Shown here: positions 21,330 to 34,022 of the stretch, one piece after another
Layout: each line of letters opens with the position of its first letter
Numbering within the stretch: position 1 is the stretch's first letter
NCBI GenBank assembly: GCA_001600455.1
Contig: BCKC01000003.1
Span: 4,324,754-4,388,753, forward strand
Direction of reading: 5' to 3'
DNA length: 64,000 nt
Origin: Endocalyx cinctus
Lineage: Eukaryota; Ascomycota; Sordariomycetes; Amphisphaeriales; Apiosporaceae
Notes under the pieces: generated by a model
Seen by the model: the letters and a program-made list of their open reading frames with translations, nothing else
What the model was told of the DNA's origin: nothing
Database searches by the model: none
Made by a program: the position numbers and the translations under genes

Positions 21330-24300
21330 ATGGCTGAAAGACTTACTGATGAACAGGTTGCCGGCTTGCTGGCTATCCTGAAGAAAGATGTACCTATCGA
21401 CGCGAAGGTTCAGCAAGTCACCGCCGCCAAATCCGCTATTAAACAACACAATGTACCCGACAGCTGTGTCGCGCCTCTCTTCGATGCCCTCCGACAAGCT
21501 TCCACCTCCGTACATGCCTCCCTCGTCAATGCCGGCTTTACTGCCTTGAACCATCTTCTGACCCGCCTTTCGCGTCAAGAGCCTAAGTATCTCAACAAGG
21601 AAGCCAAGCTTACCTTACCCCTTATCGTCGACAAGATGGGCGACCAGAAGGACAAGTTCAGAACTTTGGCCGTCCAAGCTATGGCTACCTTGTATACCCA
21701 CGTACCCGTCGATACCGAGAGATTTGTGCGCAATACCGCGTTGGTTGGGAAGAGCGCTCGCGCTAAAGAGTCGGGCTTGCAATGGTTACTACAGGTGCGC
21801 ACCCTCTACTGCAACACGCAGATACACTCTGTCTCTCCAGCCGGGAAGCTACTAGAAGCTGATAGTAAAACAAAATAGATGCATCGAGAAAATGGTTTAC
21901 AATTCCGGTCATATGTCCCAACTTTGATGGACCTGCTCGAAGACGCCGATGGTATGGTTCGAGACGCGGCAAAGTCGACGGTTATAGACCTATTCAAGTA
22001 AGCTACAACTGAACAGCAACTTAGTTGAAGTAGAAAATATCGATGAATACTAATCCTTATTACTAGGGATGCTCCTAATGCTGCTAAATCCGATTTGAAG
22101 AGACAACTAAAGAACTGTAAAGTCCGACCTGCCATTGAGCAAGCTATTGTGAAGGAGCTGGCGCCATCTTCTGCGGCCGACTCAAGACCGGCATCTGCGA
22201 TGGCCGCGCGTCCAAATCTCGCCGCGAGCGTTTCTTCTCTTTCCAGTGATCGACCTACCACACCCATGCCGGAAACAAAAGCCGATGCTGTCGAACCGAC
22301 CTATGTCAACACCCAGCGAGAACTTGACGATATATTTAAAGAAATGCATATATGGTTCGAAGGCAAAGAAACGGAACAAAACTGGCTGAAACGAGAAGAG
22401 AGTATCACAAAGGTCCGAAGGCTGATTGCGGGTAATGCCACCACCGACTTTCCAGATGCCCTGGTTGCCAGCTGTAGGGCCATGTTGGACGGAATAATCA
22501 AAGCGGTCATCTCATTGCGAACAAGTCTGTCAAAGGAGGGATGTGCTCTAGTCCAGGACCTCGCATCCACATTTGGACCTGCGATTGATCCGATGGTGGA
22601 ATTACTCATGCAAACCTTCATCAAGCTATGTGCCGCTACGAAGAAGATAAGCTCTCAGCTCGCCAACGTGACCGTGGATATAATCATTGGGAGGACAACG
22701 TATACCCCTCGGATCATGCAACACGTATGGGGAGCCTGTCAGGATAAAAATATTCAGCCTCGTACATATGCCCCCGGCTGGCTCAAGACCCTACTCAAGA
22801 AGGAATCTCATCATAAAAGTCACCTTGAGCATGGAGGAGGTATAGATACTATCGAAAAGTGTATCAAGAAAGGCCTAGGCGACTCAAATCCCGGAGTGCG
22901 AGAACGAATGCGATCAGCGTACTGGGCATATGCAGCCATCTGGCCGGCAAGAGCAGAGGCGTAAGTTCTTCTAAATCCCCTTTTCTATGAAAATGTTTAG
23001 TTAACAGTTAGAATGACGACAGGCTCATGGACGGGCTCGATTCTACGGCCCAAAAGTTACTGCAAAAGGACCCTAACAATCCGAATGGGCCCAAGAAGGC
23101 CGACACGGCTCACCCGGCTCCACGGCCGGGATTGGGTCTTTCAAAAAGCACCATGACCTCCAAGCCATCTCTAAGAGAAACCATGATGGCGCAGAAAAAA
23201 GCTTTGTCTACCAGGAACCTTCCCGCGAGACCCGGTTCCGCTATGGCGACGATCTCCCCCGTCCGGGCCGTGTCTGGTTCATCCACGACGTCTGGGCCCT
23301 CGACTGGATCTTCCGCGGGACCCTCAACCAGAGCCCGGCCAGAATCGGCAGCCAAGTCCCACGGTGGTATGTCGGTAGCTCCCATGCGACCTGCTAGAAG
23401 ACGCCCGGACATAATTGCTCGACCCGCAACTGCAGGACCATATTCCGTTAGAAGCCACGATGGTCCGTCGATGGAAAAATCGAGCCCTTTGGATACTAAC
23501 AAGACCAAAACCGTTACCCCAAAGACCATATCAGGATCCCCTCGCAGGACTGTTCCTCGGAATCGGCCTGGTCATGCCTCGCATGCTAGCGAGTCGAGCG
23601 TGCCGACGCCTTCGAAGCCCACCGCGAGCAGAACAGGTCCATCTCCAAAGAGTAGCCCAGCAAAACCAAGCAGTCCAGCGAAGGCGAGCCCGGCCAAAGT
23701 TAAGCCAGCGGCTAATGGATTTCCTGCAAGCAGTCCTGCCAAGAGTAGTCCTGCCAAGCCGAGTAAAGACGAGGATATGTCATATGTTCTACCGACAATA
23801 GCCCAGCTACAGGAAACCCAAAAACTGGCATCGCCCAAGGGTTCACCAAGAGTCGTGGGGATAGAGAATAACGAGGACGTCCAAGATGTCGAGGACGCTG
23901 ATCGTACAATTGTACCGAGTACCACACCTACCACACCATCGAAGCCTCTCAAAGTATACGAAGATCCGTTTACAGAGGAGCAAACCACTCCCCGACCAGT
24001 CTCGAACGGCTCAATGGAGCGGCCTGTACTGGAAGATATACCAATTAATGAGGATGCGGCAAACCTCGCCCGCTCACCGGTGGTGACGACAGAAACGTCT
24101 AGCCCCGCGCTCTTGTCTCCAAATAAGATGCCGCCGAACTTCCGTCTGCTGGATAGCGGGATTACCCGGGTGAAAGCGCAGACGTTAGACATACACGGAT
24201 TCCGTAAATTACAGAGTATTCTCCGCGACGAAAAGGTTATTATTCCAGATGATAGGTTTGACCCTCTTGTCGCTGGCCTCTTCGACTACCTTGAGTCTCC

Positions 24301-24874
24301 CCTGCCCAACATAGCTCCAGAAAAGGTACAAGACGTCAAGGCGCAGATCTTGGCGACGATCAAGCTCCTGCTTAAAAAGGAGCGCTCCAGCTTCCAGAAG
24401 CACGTGTCGCGCGGCCTAGAGGCTCTGCTCGTAACGCGATCTTCGTACGATGCCCGAACGCATATCGTTAGCGGTCTTGAGCTGCTAGCGGACGAGCTAG
24501 TATCCATCGGAGATGGCGAGGAGATTGCCGTGACGATGACGCGAAAGATGGGCGACATGGACGCCGACGTGCCCGACTACTATCGCAGCCTTAGCATGGG
24601 CTTACACGTTCTGCGGGAACTCATAGACACTAAGACCGAATTCGTACCCACGGATTCTCAGGTGATCAGCTTTTCGGGACTCACGACCCGCTGTCTAGAG
24701 AGCAAGGAAAGCGCGGTCAGGATGGATGCCGTTCAGCTCTGCGTGGCCCTACACGCCCGCCTAGGCGAGGCCAAATTCTGGGACAGCATGAAGGGCATCA
24801 AAGACGACCCTAAGAGCCTTATCACTTATTATATAGTCAAGAGACAGAGGGAATCGACGCCTGCAGCTTCGTGA
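21330..24874 (+). CDS. stu1: CLASP-family microtubule-stabilising protein Stu1
   Basis: Four exons (21330-21794, 21879-21997, 22067-22960, 23023-24874) join in frame to 1109 aa. Introns are 84, 69 and 62 nt, all with GT donors and AG acceptors. The N-terminal TOG-like HEAT array starts at MAERLTDEQVAGLLAILKKD and runs through KMGDQKDKFRTLAVQAMATL. The CLASP N-terminal domain spans about 270-500 (ELDDIFKEMHIWFEGKETEQ, NWLKREESITKVRRL, VRERMRSAYWAYAAIWP). A basic Ser/Pro-rich microtubule-binding region (about 510-830) has SPAK repeats. A C-terminal helical TOG-like domain fills the last 270 residues. Stu1/CLASP binds microtubule plus ends and kinetochores and promotes spindle stability. The in-frame GCG|TAA at 22959-22964 is the intron 3 donor and not a true stop. 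Confidence 0.92.
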
Positions 24875-27800
24875 AGGCTTAGAAACTAGGACTGTACAGC
24901 ATACATGGGAAGAGAGATTTTTCTATCGAAAGGATTTTTTTTTTCTTCTAAAAAAACATTTGCCTCTAACTACCCACATCTTCCAAGCTCTCCCTTATTT
25001 TCTTCTCTTTTTTTCTCGGCGTCTGAAAGGAAAATAAAGGAACCTGTCCAACCCATTTTGTTAAGTAAGGCGCTGGTAAATTAGGTTCGTTTTGTTCTTC
25101 TTCTACGATTGATTTGCATTGTTGTTACTCTTGTTGTCTACCCTACGTCCCTAGGTACTTATGTACTTATGTATGTACCTAGGTCCCTATCTATCTCTGT
25201 ACTTGTGTATACCAAAGGGGAAAGGGAACGAATTCTTCTTTTTTTTATCCCTCCTTTTCGAGAGAGGGGGGGAAAAAGGAAGAAAGAAAAAGGGAATCGG
25301 GGAGGGAAACAAGGCGCAGGTGGTCTCAAATTCAAATTCGGTGTCGGTTCGGTATTCTTTTCATGTTCCAGTTCAGTTTATAAGTGTTATTCTTCATACT
25401 GCCGTTACATAGGGGGCCTTGCCTGATATAACTTGTAATAATTAAATAAGGAAATACCCATTCTATCTACACTACTAGGGAACTGAAGTAGATACATTGT
25501 GACACTTTATGTTTTCGCAAATATGGACATTTGTAGAAGGATATCGGAAAGAGTTCTTTCCGGGTCGGAATAGACCGAATCTCGTCGCTTGTGGTTTTTT
25601 TTTCCCCCTTCTAATGTTTTAATTACACTAAGAAAGTCTACGGTCGGTGAAGTTTAGGGTAGGTAACTAATCTACGATTAGATCGTGAACTGATTTTCCG
25701 TAGGTCGGCGTCGATCGTCATTAACGCTCGACGGGGAGCTGATAGTTCGAGGGCTAGCGAGAAAGGAAGGAGGACCAAGACAAGCCCTAATCATCACTCA
25801 TCACCCTATTATATTACATGGTAGTGCGTAGCGTTGAAATTATCCTAGATACATATACGAACCGGGGACAGGGGATATAAGAGGGAAAAAAAGAGAGGGG
25901 ATGAACATGGGAAGGATATCTTATTGTTGACATGTGTCAAATCTGCTTGTTTTATCTTGGCGAATTATTGACTAGGAAAGGAAAAAACAACTTAAATCTT
26001 GTTTAACTCGTTGAAGAACGAAAAAAAAAAAAAAAAAAGAGAGAGAAAGCGAAAAAAGAGGGTAGTTTAAAGGGGGTGAGTGATCTCGGTAGGACGTCGT
26101 ATCGTCGGAGATTTTTCGCCTAGCATCCCGGCGGAGTTTATGATCTATACACTACTGCAGCGTGATGATATATACCTAGGCACGCACACTTAAGCTACAT
26201 GGACCTGGCTTATGTTGGATATTCTATTTTATCGAGTTTGTAATCCTCATGTCATCCTGAAGCATCAGAAATGAAGGGATCTAGATTGGTAAATTAGCGT
26301 AGCATATAAGGAAGAAAAAAAAAAAGGGACTATGACGTGGAAAAGACGCCGCTTGATATTCGGTTTGGAGAACAGTAGTGTATAGTAGCGTGCAGCGGGC
26401 GATAAGCCGCACTGCTTGGAGATTGTTGGAGATAAATGTCACGAGGTTGGAAGGATGATTGTTATTTCATATATATATTATGCGTGTCACCTCCTCTCCT
26501 ACGACAGCTTGAGATACGTATGATGAGCTGATCTTATTTTTGGTGAAGAAAGGGGGGAAATCCTGAAGATTAATAATTCACCAAAGCTAAAAGTTCAAAA
26601 TCTGATTTGATCCTCGGATACTCGCATAGCACAAGGAGGATTGTATTGATAATGCTACACTAGAGAGAGGAGGTCAGTAACCGTGTCACTCCAAGAGTAG
26701 CATCGTGAATCCTGATTATATAATTGACGATAGAAAATGCTACTTACACAGTAGTTCAACAGCCTCTCGGATTAGAAATGGGGTAGCTGTGTATATCAAC
26801 TGATTATAGGTAAGTGTTGTATCGTAGATAAATATCGGCCCGTAAGACCTAACGAGGTGGGTGACATGGCATAACGTCGTGGAACGCCCGCCTCCGCGCT
26901 GGAGAGTCAATAAAGCTGCGAAGTTGTCTTTTATTTCCCTGATTTAATCCCCCCTCTACATTAGCACGGCTATGGGTGATCGGGTTATCATATTTTCTCT
27001 CTCTATACTTTATTTATTTTACGCACTTGAGTGAGCGAGAAACCTCAAACTGCATGTTGTCATTTTCAAAGCATGGGAGAGCCAACAGGACGGTAACGAG
27101 TCACCGTATAGACATAAGCGCCCTGAACATACAACACACTTGGCGCATGAATTAGCTTCACAGCTCAATCTCCTTCTTCCTTCGAATGACCTATCTCTAT
27201 CTCTCTATCTCTGTGAGCTATTTCGTTACCACCACTTCACCTGCCTTATTGGTGCCTATAGGGCTATTTTTTTTTTTTTTTTTTTTTTTTTGCATGTGTG
27301 TGGCTTTGGTGAGAAACCAGGCACCGTCAGCGGAACCACGTGTCGTTCAATTGTTGTCGACTTAGCTACATATACGCTAGAAGACTTCCAACGGCGGTGT
27401 TTCAGGAGTTCTAGCATGCGAAACTGCAGACGCCTCTTTCTCTCTCTTTTCTTTCTTTCTTTGGGGTCGATTTGCATGAACTGGTCCTTACGAACGTGGC
27501 CGGTCGGTGTGAATAATAAAGGGCGAGCAATCGCCCAGTTACAGCCTCACACATAACCTGACACGTCCCTGCATCGTGGATATCAGGGACTCTCTGCATA
27601 TGTAGGACTTTTTTTTTTCTACTTTTTCGTCTCTTATTGCTTCTTCTGGCATGATTCGAGAAGCCGGGCGCGAGAGAGAGCTGTCAGGCTGGGAAAGTGA
27701 ATGATGACATGAATCTTAATAGGCTAGCTATCCGCCGACATGGAAGGGAAAAAAAAAACCTGGTAAGCAAGGTACATACGAACCAAGAGATCAGCGCTCA

Positions 27801-30415
27801 ACAACAACTAACAATAGCCACATCCCAGTATACTGGTTTGAAATAATTGTTCTGGAATATATACTATACTAGGAAGAATTACGACGGGCCGGCAGTTTTG
27901 ACAAAAAAGAATACTTTGTAAATAATAATACATAAATAACACAATAATATAACACATGGGTTTGCCACTTTATTCTTCCGACCCCGTTCGTCCATCCTAC
28001 AACGTGTATTTTATTCATTACGCGCGCGGCAATCGCCACGATAGCCCGAGAAACGACGGGACTAAGACCGTTATAGGAAAAGAAAGACGACGAGTTTTTA
28101 CGCGTACAGACGAGCTAGACAGGGCCCTGCTGGCCCTGATAAGTTCTGATAGTTACGGTGCGGGTGCGGTAGAGCGAGCTGAGCCCCATATAATGATCTC
28201 CAAGAGGTTAACCGGAGCGGAGCTTACTGTGGTGTAGTAGTTTTCCGACGATCGATGGATGGGTCTTACTCTTTTATTAGCTGAGTGGTTTAGCCCTATA
28301 TTGATCTCAGCGCCGGATTATTTCTGTCTTTTAATTATGGAGAAGATGGGGGGAGAGAGAAAGGAAAATGGGAATTCGTTGTACTGTACCCTTTTTTAGA
28401 CAAGAGTTTCTTCCGTATCCGTAGTATATAATATATATAAATATATACCTAGTTGTAAGAAGTATAAGTATAGAAAAGAATCATCTTTTTATGAAAATAT
28501 CTTCACAAATCTTCGGGACCAAATTTGATTTGAATTTATCATCTTGACAGATATATTCCCTTGGGCTTTTTTTTCAAGCCTCTGGCGTATGATGCTTTTT
28601 TTTTGTCTGTCTCTCACTGCCGTGGGTATTCGGCAGTAGGGGAGGAAAAGGCTGTCAGACTCAGAGGTGTGTCTACCGTTACATCATAGGTGTAGATTGG
28701 GATAAGCCAAGACTTGGAAAAAAAAAAAAAAAGGAATCGTCAATGAAATATTACGTCCGTCTGCGGCACGACGGCCAACAACTCACAACGTAGCGAGCCT
28801 CTCTGGATATTCTTGTATCGTGATCTACGCGCCTTCTCATGCAACGTACTTGACGAGCATACCAACAGCTTCATACGATTTACGTCACAGAAAATCCAAC
28901 CTTACTATCTCGTACGAGTATACCTCTCTGATGAGATAACGAAGGATGATGGCTTCGTGAGACGAATTCTTTTTTTTTTTTTTTTGGTCTCTCTACACGA
29001 TGTTCGGCGTAAGAAGGTTCAATAAAATCCACTTAGGTATTGGGAGTCCTGAATTAGTTCTAATAAATCATTTTTAAACCAAATCTAACCCATAAACTCG
29101 TAGGACTTAACTAGGTCTCTTAAATAGCTTATCTCCAAACCCACTCCTAAGCTGAGAACCAAGATCGTGACAGCACTTATCAAAAAGGTGCTATGCCGCT
29201 AGTTTCCCCACGGAAACTATTGGCTGACCATCTCATGCGGACCTGATTGTGACCGAGGATGGTGTGGTGTGTTTAATAAACAGCCCGAGAGGGAGAGAGA
29301 GAAAGAGAAAGAGAGAGAAAAAAAGAACTATCAGGACCACGCCGGACCCATGTCGAGTCGAGGCCCGTTACCATACTGCAAGTTCATGGTGGTGCCTGAT
29401 TTAGCCAGGGGTTTAGATCCTCCAAAAAAAAAATCTCAAAGATCATCTTCTTATTTAATATATACACTAATAAGCTGACAAGCTCATTTGGCAAAGCCAC
29501 GCAAGGGAAAAATAAAATAGGTACTGTTATGTAAAGTAAGAAAAAAGGGCTTGCTGCAAGGTCCTCAATGTAGTGTAGGACCATACATCATTTACATTAC
29601 ATGCACCTAGTATATACTACGATATCTTACCTAGCTTAGACACACCTAACCTATGCATGTTACGGTATCTTATTGTTATTACCTCTTTTTTTTTTATTCT
29701 TCCTGGCCTTTTCCTTTCTCTCATCAATCTCACTTCTTTGCCAAGGTGTGGTTCGTGCCACCCTTACCCACATACCTTAAGTGCTACACTACATACACAC
29801 AACGTGACTGACTTCCTGCATTGCATCTATTTTCTCTTTTTTCACTCACCCTCTTCTTCTCTCTTCCTCTCGTTTCCCTTCCTCTAATATTAGTTGCTGT
29901 CTTTGGTTGGGAAGTTGGGCCAAACAGCTTTTACTTTTTTTTTTTTTTTTTTTCTCTTTTGACTTTAATCAATTGTATCTTATAGTTTCGTATCTATCGT
30001 GTGTGTGTTCTCGTCTATCTACACGTTCGACTACCAATTACGATTTCTGGTGGATTGCCTCATTTTTTTCTTTTTACCCCATAGATTTTCATTGTTGGCT
30101 GTATGTGGTGACGGTGAAACCAGCCGCTTTTCTCGCCTGCATCTTCCAACCAGACCCCCCCCCCCCCCCTTTCAAATTCCTATCTAACAGCTTAATAAAA
30201 GAAAATTACCGGGTTATCTTATTTATTCTCCGTCACTCTTTTTTTTATTACTTCTATACACCTTTTTTTTTTCCTCACTCTTTCTTTTGTGTGTGTGTGT
30301 GTATGCGTTTTTCTATTTTCCTTAAAAAAAACCTTTCGACTTTTAAGGAAAGCCTCCCTCGTCCTCAATAATGTGTAATCTACCTTCTTAACTTTTATTG
30401 CCCAAACCTCCCCAA
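24875..30415. other. 5.5-kb gene-free region
   Basis: No coding exon is convincing on either strand. The region contains many homopolymer runs (T at 27270-27291, A near 26020-26038, T at 28970-28985 and 29937-29953, C at 30155-30169), an inverted repeat CCTAGGTAC/GTACCTAGG at 25150-25183, and a CT-rich stretch from about 29690 to 30400 that resembles a promoter/leader of the next gene. A 93-codon frame at 27956-28237 has no recognisable feature. Confidence 0.5.
25150..25183. repeat. Inverted repeat CCTAGGTAC...GTACCTAGG
   Basis: Two 9-bp arms flank a 16-nt loop made of ATGTACTT-type repeats. The sequence is near the 3' end of stu1. Confidence 0.8.
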
Positions 30416-32729
30416 ATGAAGGGCCAATGCTTGCCTCTCTGGCTCATCGCGGTATTGGGAGATCTAGGCAGTTTGGTATCAGGAAGCAGCCTCACTCGAC
30501 GCGTCGATAACCCCGATTCCGAAAATTTCGTCCGACGCTCAGGATCCGCAGGTAAGCAACAAAAGAATTCAAAATGACATTTCCTTCACCATGACGAGAA
30601 TTAGAAACCCCCCTCTCAAAAGAATTCAGCACGTTTCTAACCATAAGTTTAGTTACTGTGATCGGGGACTATGTATACATAGACGGAGGCCAGATCGTGG
30701 AACGGGTCAATGGCAGCGAATCGGATTCTACCAGTCCGTGCTATAACGGTAAGTTTGCAATTCTCCCGGCCCCGGAGGCATTGGCTTATTAAGAGGCTAA
30801 CGCTTCGTAGTAAATTCGACTCTCTCTATCAGCTTGAAAGAGTCATGGACAAATGACACGGTCGAGTTGACAACGATACCTAAATCAGCACCTTTACTTA
30901 GTGATCAGATTTACTGGACCGATTCTGAGTCGAAGACGCTGTATACTTGGGGTGGTAAAGTAAAACCAGGAGATTCGCCGCCGGATAACGAGTTGTGGTA
31001 TTTCACGCCCGATAACCAGGGAAGCGGCGGGTGGACACAGGCGACGCAGCAAGATTACCGTGACTTTTCCCAACTGGTTCGACCTTACGGATCGGCCTTC
31101 ACCCAGAGCGAGGATATAGGGTACGCCTTCGGGGGCGAGGTCTCGTCCAGGTCGGACGGCAACATCGAGAAGGACGACCCGGGCTACGCCCTGACGGGGC
31201 TGGTCTCGTACAACTTCCGGACCGGCGAGTGGACCAACACCTCGACGGCCGAGTTCGAGGGATACGGCACCAGCCTCAACGCCCGGGCCGAGTACGTCCC
31301 GTACGGACCGGATGGGAGGGGGCTCCTCCTCTTCCTCGGCGGCGCCGAGACCCCCGTCGACGCGACGAACGAGACGATCGTCCAGATGGACTGGAACACG
31401 GTGACGCTGCACGACCCCGTCGCCCAGAAATGGTACACCCAGTCGACGACGGGGATGCGTCCGCCGACGATGGAGAAGGCCTGCAGCGTAGGCGTCCAGG
31501 GGCCGAATAACACGTACGAGATCTTCATATACGGAGGCACGTCGGACCAGACGGGCGGGACGTCTTCCGACGTCCACGTGCTGACCCTTCCGGGTTTCAC
31601 GTTCTTCAAGAGCTCCTCGCCGTCGACACCCCGGTCCGACCACGAATGCGTCGTAGTCGGAAACGGGAAGCGGCAGATGCTAAGCGTGGGCGGGCTCGAC
31701 GGCGCGCTCCGCTCCGGATCGCTCCCGACGACGGCGGACCCGCTCACCCAGGGGTTAGGCATCTTCGACATGACGGAGATGCGCTGGTCCGACTCGTTCG
31801 ACCCGGACGCGGCCGACTACGAGAGCCCCGACGTCGTCGCGCAATGGTACGCCGACGGCGGGCTGCAGGACATGAAGTGGGACAGCGACGAGCTCGAGGC
31901 CCTGTTCGTCAACGCTTCGATGCTGAACACGTTCGGCGCCGGGAGCGGCACCCAGACGACGTCCAGCGCGCTGACCTCGTCCGCGATCGGCGCTATCGCC
32001 GGCGGGACCGTGGGCGGCGTTTTGTTGTTAGGCGGGATGGGTATGTTCCTGCTCCTGAGGCGGAGGAGGAGACAGAAGGAGAGTCGCGAGGAATCGAAGC
32101 AGCAGCAGCAACAACAACAACAACCACCACGTAAAGGAACAAAGAAGGTCTCGAACCTTCATCTTAAACAAAATCAATATCATCAACGATTAGGCTCGAG
32201 CCCGAGCAGCCCCGACGACGACGTGGTCGACGGCATAGCCGAGTATAAGCCGGAACCCTGGCCGAAGGACTCGCCGCGGCTGATCTCGCCCATGTCGTTC
32301 GCGACGGGCAGCCACAACAGCCACGTCAACGAGGGGACGTACGTCGGGTCGAGCGCGACGTGGAGCCGCGACTTCCACGCGTCCGAGCTCGACGGGCGGG
32401 AGCTGCAGGGCGAGTTACACGGGGAATCGTCCCTGCCCAACTTGAAAAAGGGGAGATGGTCGAGCGCCAAAGAGTCGCTGACGAGGGCGGCGGAGACGGA
32501 TACGGGCAAAGAATTAGCGGCGGCGGCGGGAGGAAACGGTTCTTATTATTATCCAAATCAAAATTATCAGGCGGGTGCTGGTGGTGATAGGACGGAATTG
32601 GTCGGGTCGGAAATTTATAGGATCGGCGAATTGCCGGCTCACGAGTTGGAAAGAGTGTACGAATTACCGGCTCCGGTCAGTAGACCGGACCCGAGGGTGG
32701 AATTACCGGATAGGAAATATTCCTTTTGA
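30416..32729 (+). CDS. Secreted-domain kelch/beta-propeller type I membrane protein
   Basis: Three exons (30416-30551, 30653-30748, 30811-32729) close in frame at 716 aa; introns are 101 and 62 nt. The N-terminus is a signal peptide (MKGQCLPLWLIAVLGDLGSL). The ectodomain (about 50-455) has kelch-like repeats with NELWYFTP, GYAFGGEVSSR, LLLFLGGAETP, YEIFIYGGTSDQ and QMLSVGGLDG. One transmembrane segment lies at about 467-495 (SAIGAIAGGTVGGVLLLGGM plus following hydrophobics), then RRRRRQ as a stop-transfer. The cytosolic tail (about 220 aa) has a glutamine run and many Ser/Pro. This layout is common in filamentous ascomycetes, where such kelch membrane proteins are mostly uncharacterised and may sense or organise the cell surface. 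That role is inference. Confidence 0.87.
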
Positions 32730-33281
32730 TGAACACTTTTTTTTCTTTTTTTTTCCCTCTCTCTTGTACGTTTCTACTATATTATACCCTAGGAATCAAA
32801 ATAATAGCATTTTTGTTCAAAAAGCAAAACAGTTCTGGCTCGGAAACTGTAGACGTCTTTCGATTGGTGTTTTTATTTTGTAGTAGCACCGCATATTCTT
32901 CTGCCCCATTGTAGTAAAGCTGATACGTACAAGAAGACCTGCCCTGACCTTCTCCACTCGTACCAGGCCTGTATTTTCTAATATTGAAAATAACAGAAGC
33001 GTAACTGTCGATCGGCAACGGATATACGTTGTTCTGCCATTCGTGTATCCAGATATGTCTCTGGATGAAGGGTTCTCGAGCACCCTCTAATTCGATAAGT
33101 AGTTTTATTATATGTCCGCATGATATCGCCTGGCGTCCGGAAGAAGTCATCATCACTTCGCTCTTAGAGAGCAATAATATGACCACGCTGCGGATATCGG
33201 GTATAAATTAAACGCTCAATTCTTTCTTATTTAGTTTATGAGATGAAACTCTTTTTTTTTTTCGGACTCTCCCCCTCTTAT
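32730..33281. other. Convergent 3' intergenic region
   Basis: This lies between the ends of the kelch membrane protein gene and fyv7. It has T-rich runs at 32738-32754 and 33247-33260 and no supported gene. Confidence 0.5.
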
Positions 33282-34022
33282 TCATTTATCGCCCATCAAC
33301 CTCTTCGCCTTCTCAAGCAGCAACCCGCTCTCCCTCCCCAACCTACGCTTCCCGTCCCGACCGGGGGTGCGCGCCTTCGCCATGGCTTTCCTGAACTTCT
33401 CGCGCTCCTCCATCTTCCGCCGCCTTTCGGCGTTTCGTCTCTCCGCCTCTTGCGCCTTCGCCTCGGCTTCGGCCTTCTTCCGCTCCGCTTCCGACACGGC
33501 TTTATCGAAATAACCCGGTTTCCTACCTCGGGCGTTTCTTTCGCGCCGCCGATGAGGTGGATCGTTTTGAGACGGCGACGTTGCTTTTTCAGGTTGCTTT
33601 CCTCCTTCTTTTTCTATTTCGTCATCGTCGTCGTCCAGCATGGCTTGTCTCTCGGGATGAAGTTGTGGCGATGGTGGCTGTTCGAGGACTTCTTCCTCCT
33701 CCTCTTCGTCTCCTTCTTTTTCGGCGGTGTTTTCTTCTGGTTTAGATGCGGTGGCCTGCTGATGTTTCATCTTTTTATAAGCTTTCTTCACTTTTGCCTT
33801 ATGAATAAGATCCTTCTTTATTTTATCGACTGAAAATTAACCAAGAGAGTAGTTTGTTAGTATATTTATGAGGTTTTCTTGGAATTATATAGCATCCTTC
33901 GTACCTTTTCTTTTCCACGGTCCGTCGGGTAAGTTCTGCGGCCCTACTCGAAACCCTTTGCGATGCTTTTTCGCGGCTGGTGCGCCGGCATCTTCTGCGT
34001 CTAAGGGTCTTTTGGTTCCCAT
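33282..34022 (-). CDS. fyv7: rRNA-processing protein Fyv7
   Basis: Two minus-strand exons (34022-33905 and 33829-33282) join across a 75-nt intron (donor GTACGA, acceptor TTTTCAG) to give 221 aa. Exon 1 encodes MGTKRPLDAEDAGAPAAKKH and FRVGPQNLPDGPWKRK. Exon 2 continues VDKIKKDLIHKAKVKKAYKK, the conserved Fyv7 N-terminal core. A long acidic stretch (EEEEEEVLEQ, DDDDDEIEKEG) and a charged helix with FDKAVSEAERKKAEAEAKAQ and EEREKFRKAMAKAR follow, ending in GLLLEKAKRLMG. Fyv7 acts in small-subunit rRNA maturation in the nucleolus. A TTC/TGC trinucleotide tract lies just upstream of the start. Confidence 0.87.

Noticed and set aside
27956..28237. A 93-codon open frame in the 5.5-kb gene-free region
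   Set aside because: It has an ATG, but no recognisable family, no leader-like sequence upstream and no sign of adjoining exons.
30894..31643. A 249-codon minus-strand frame opposite the kelch gene
   Set aside because: It is a GC-rich antisense shadow with Arg-rich composition and no domain.
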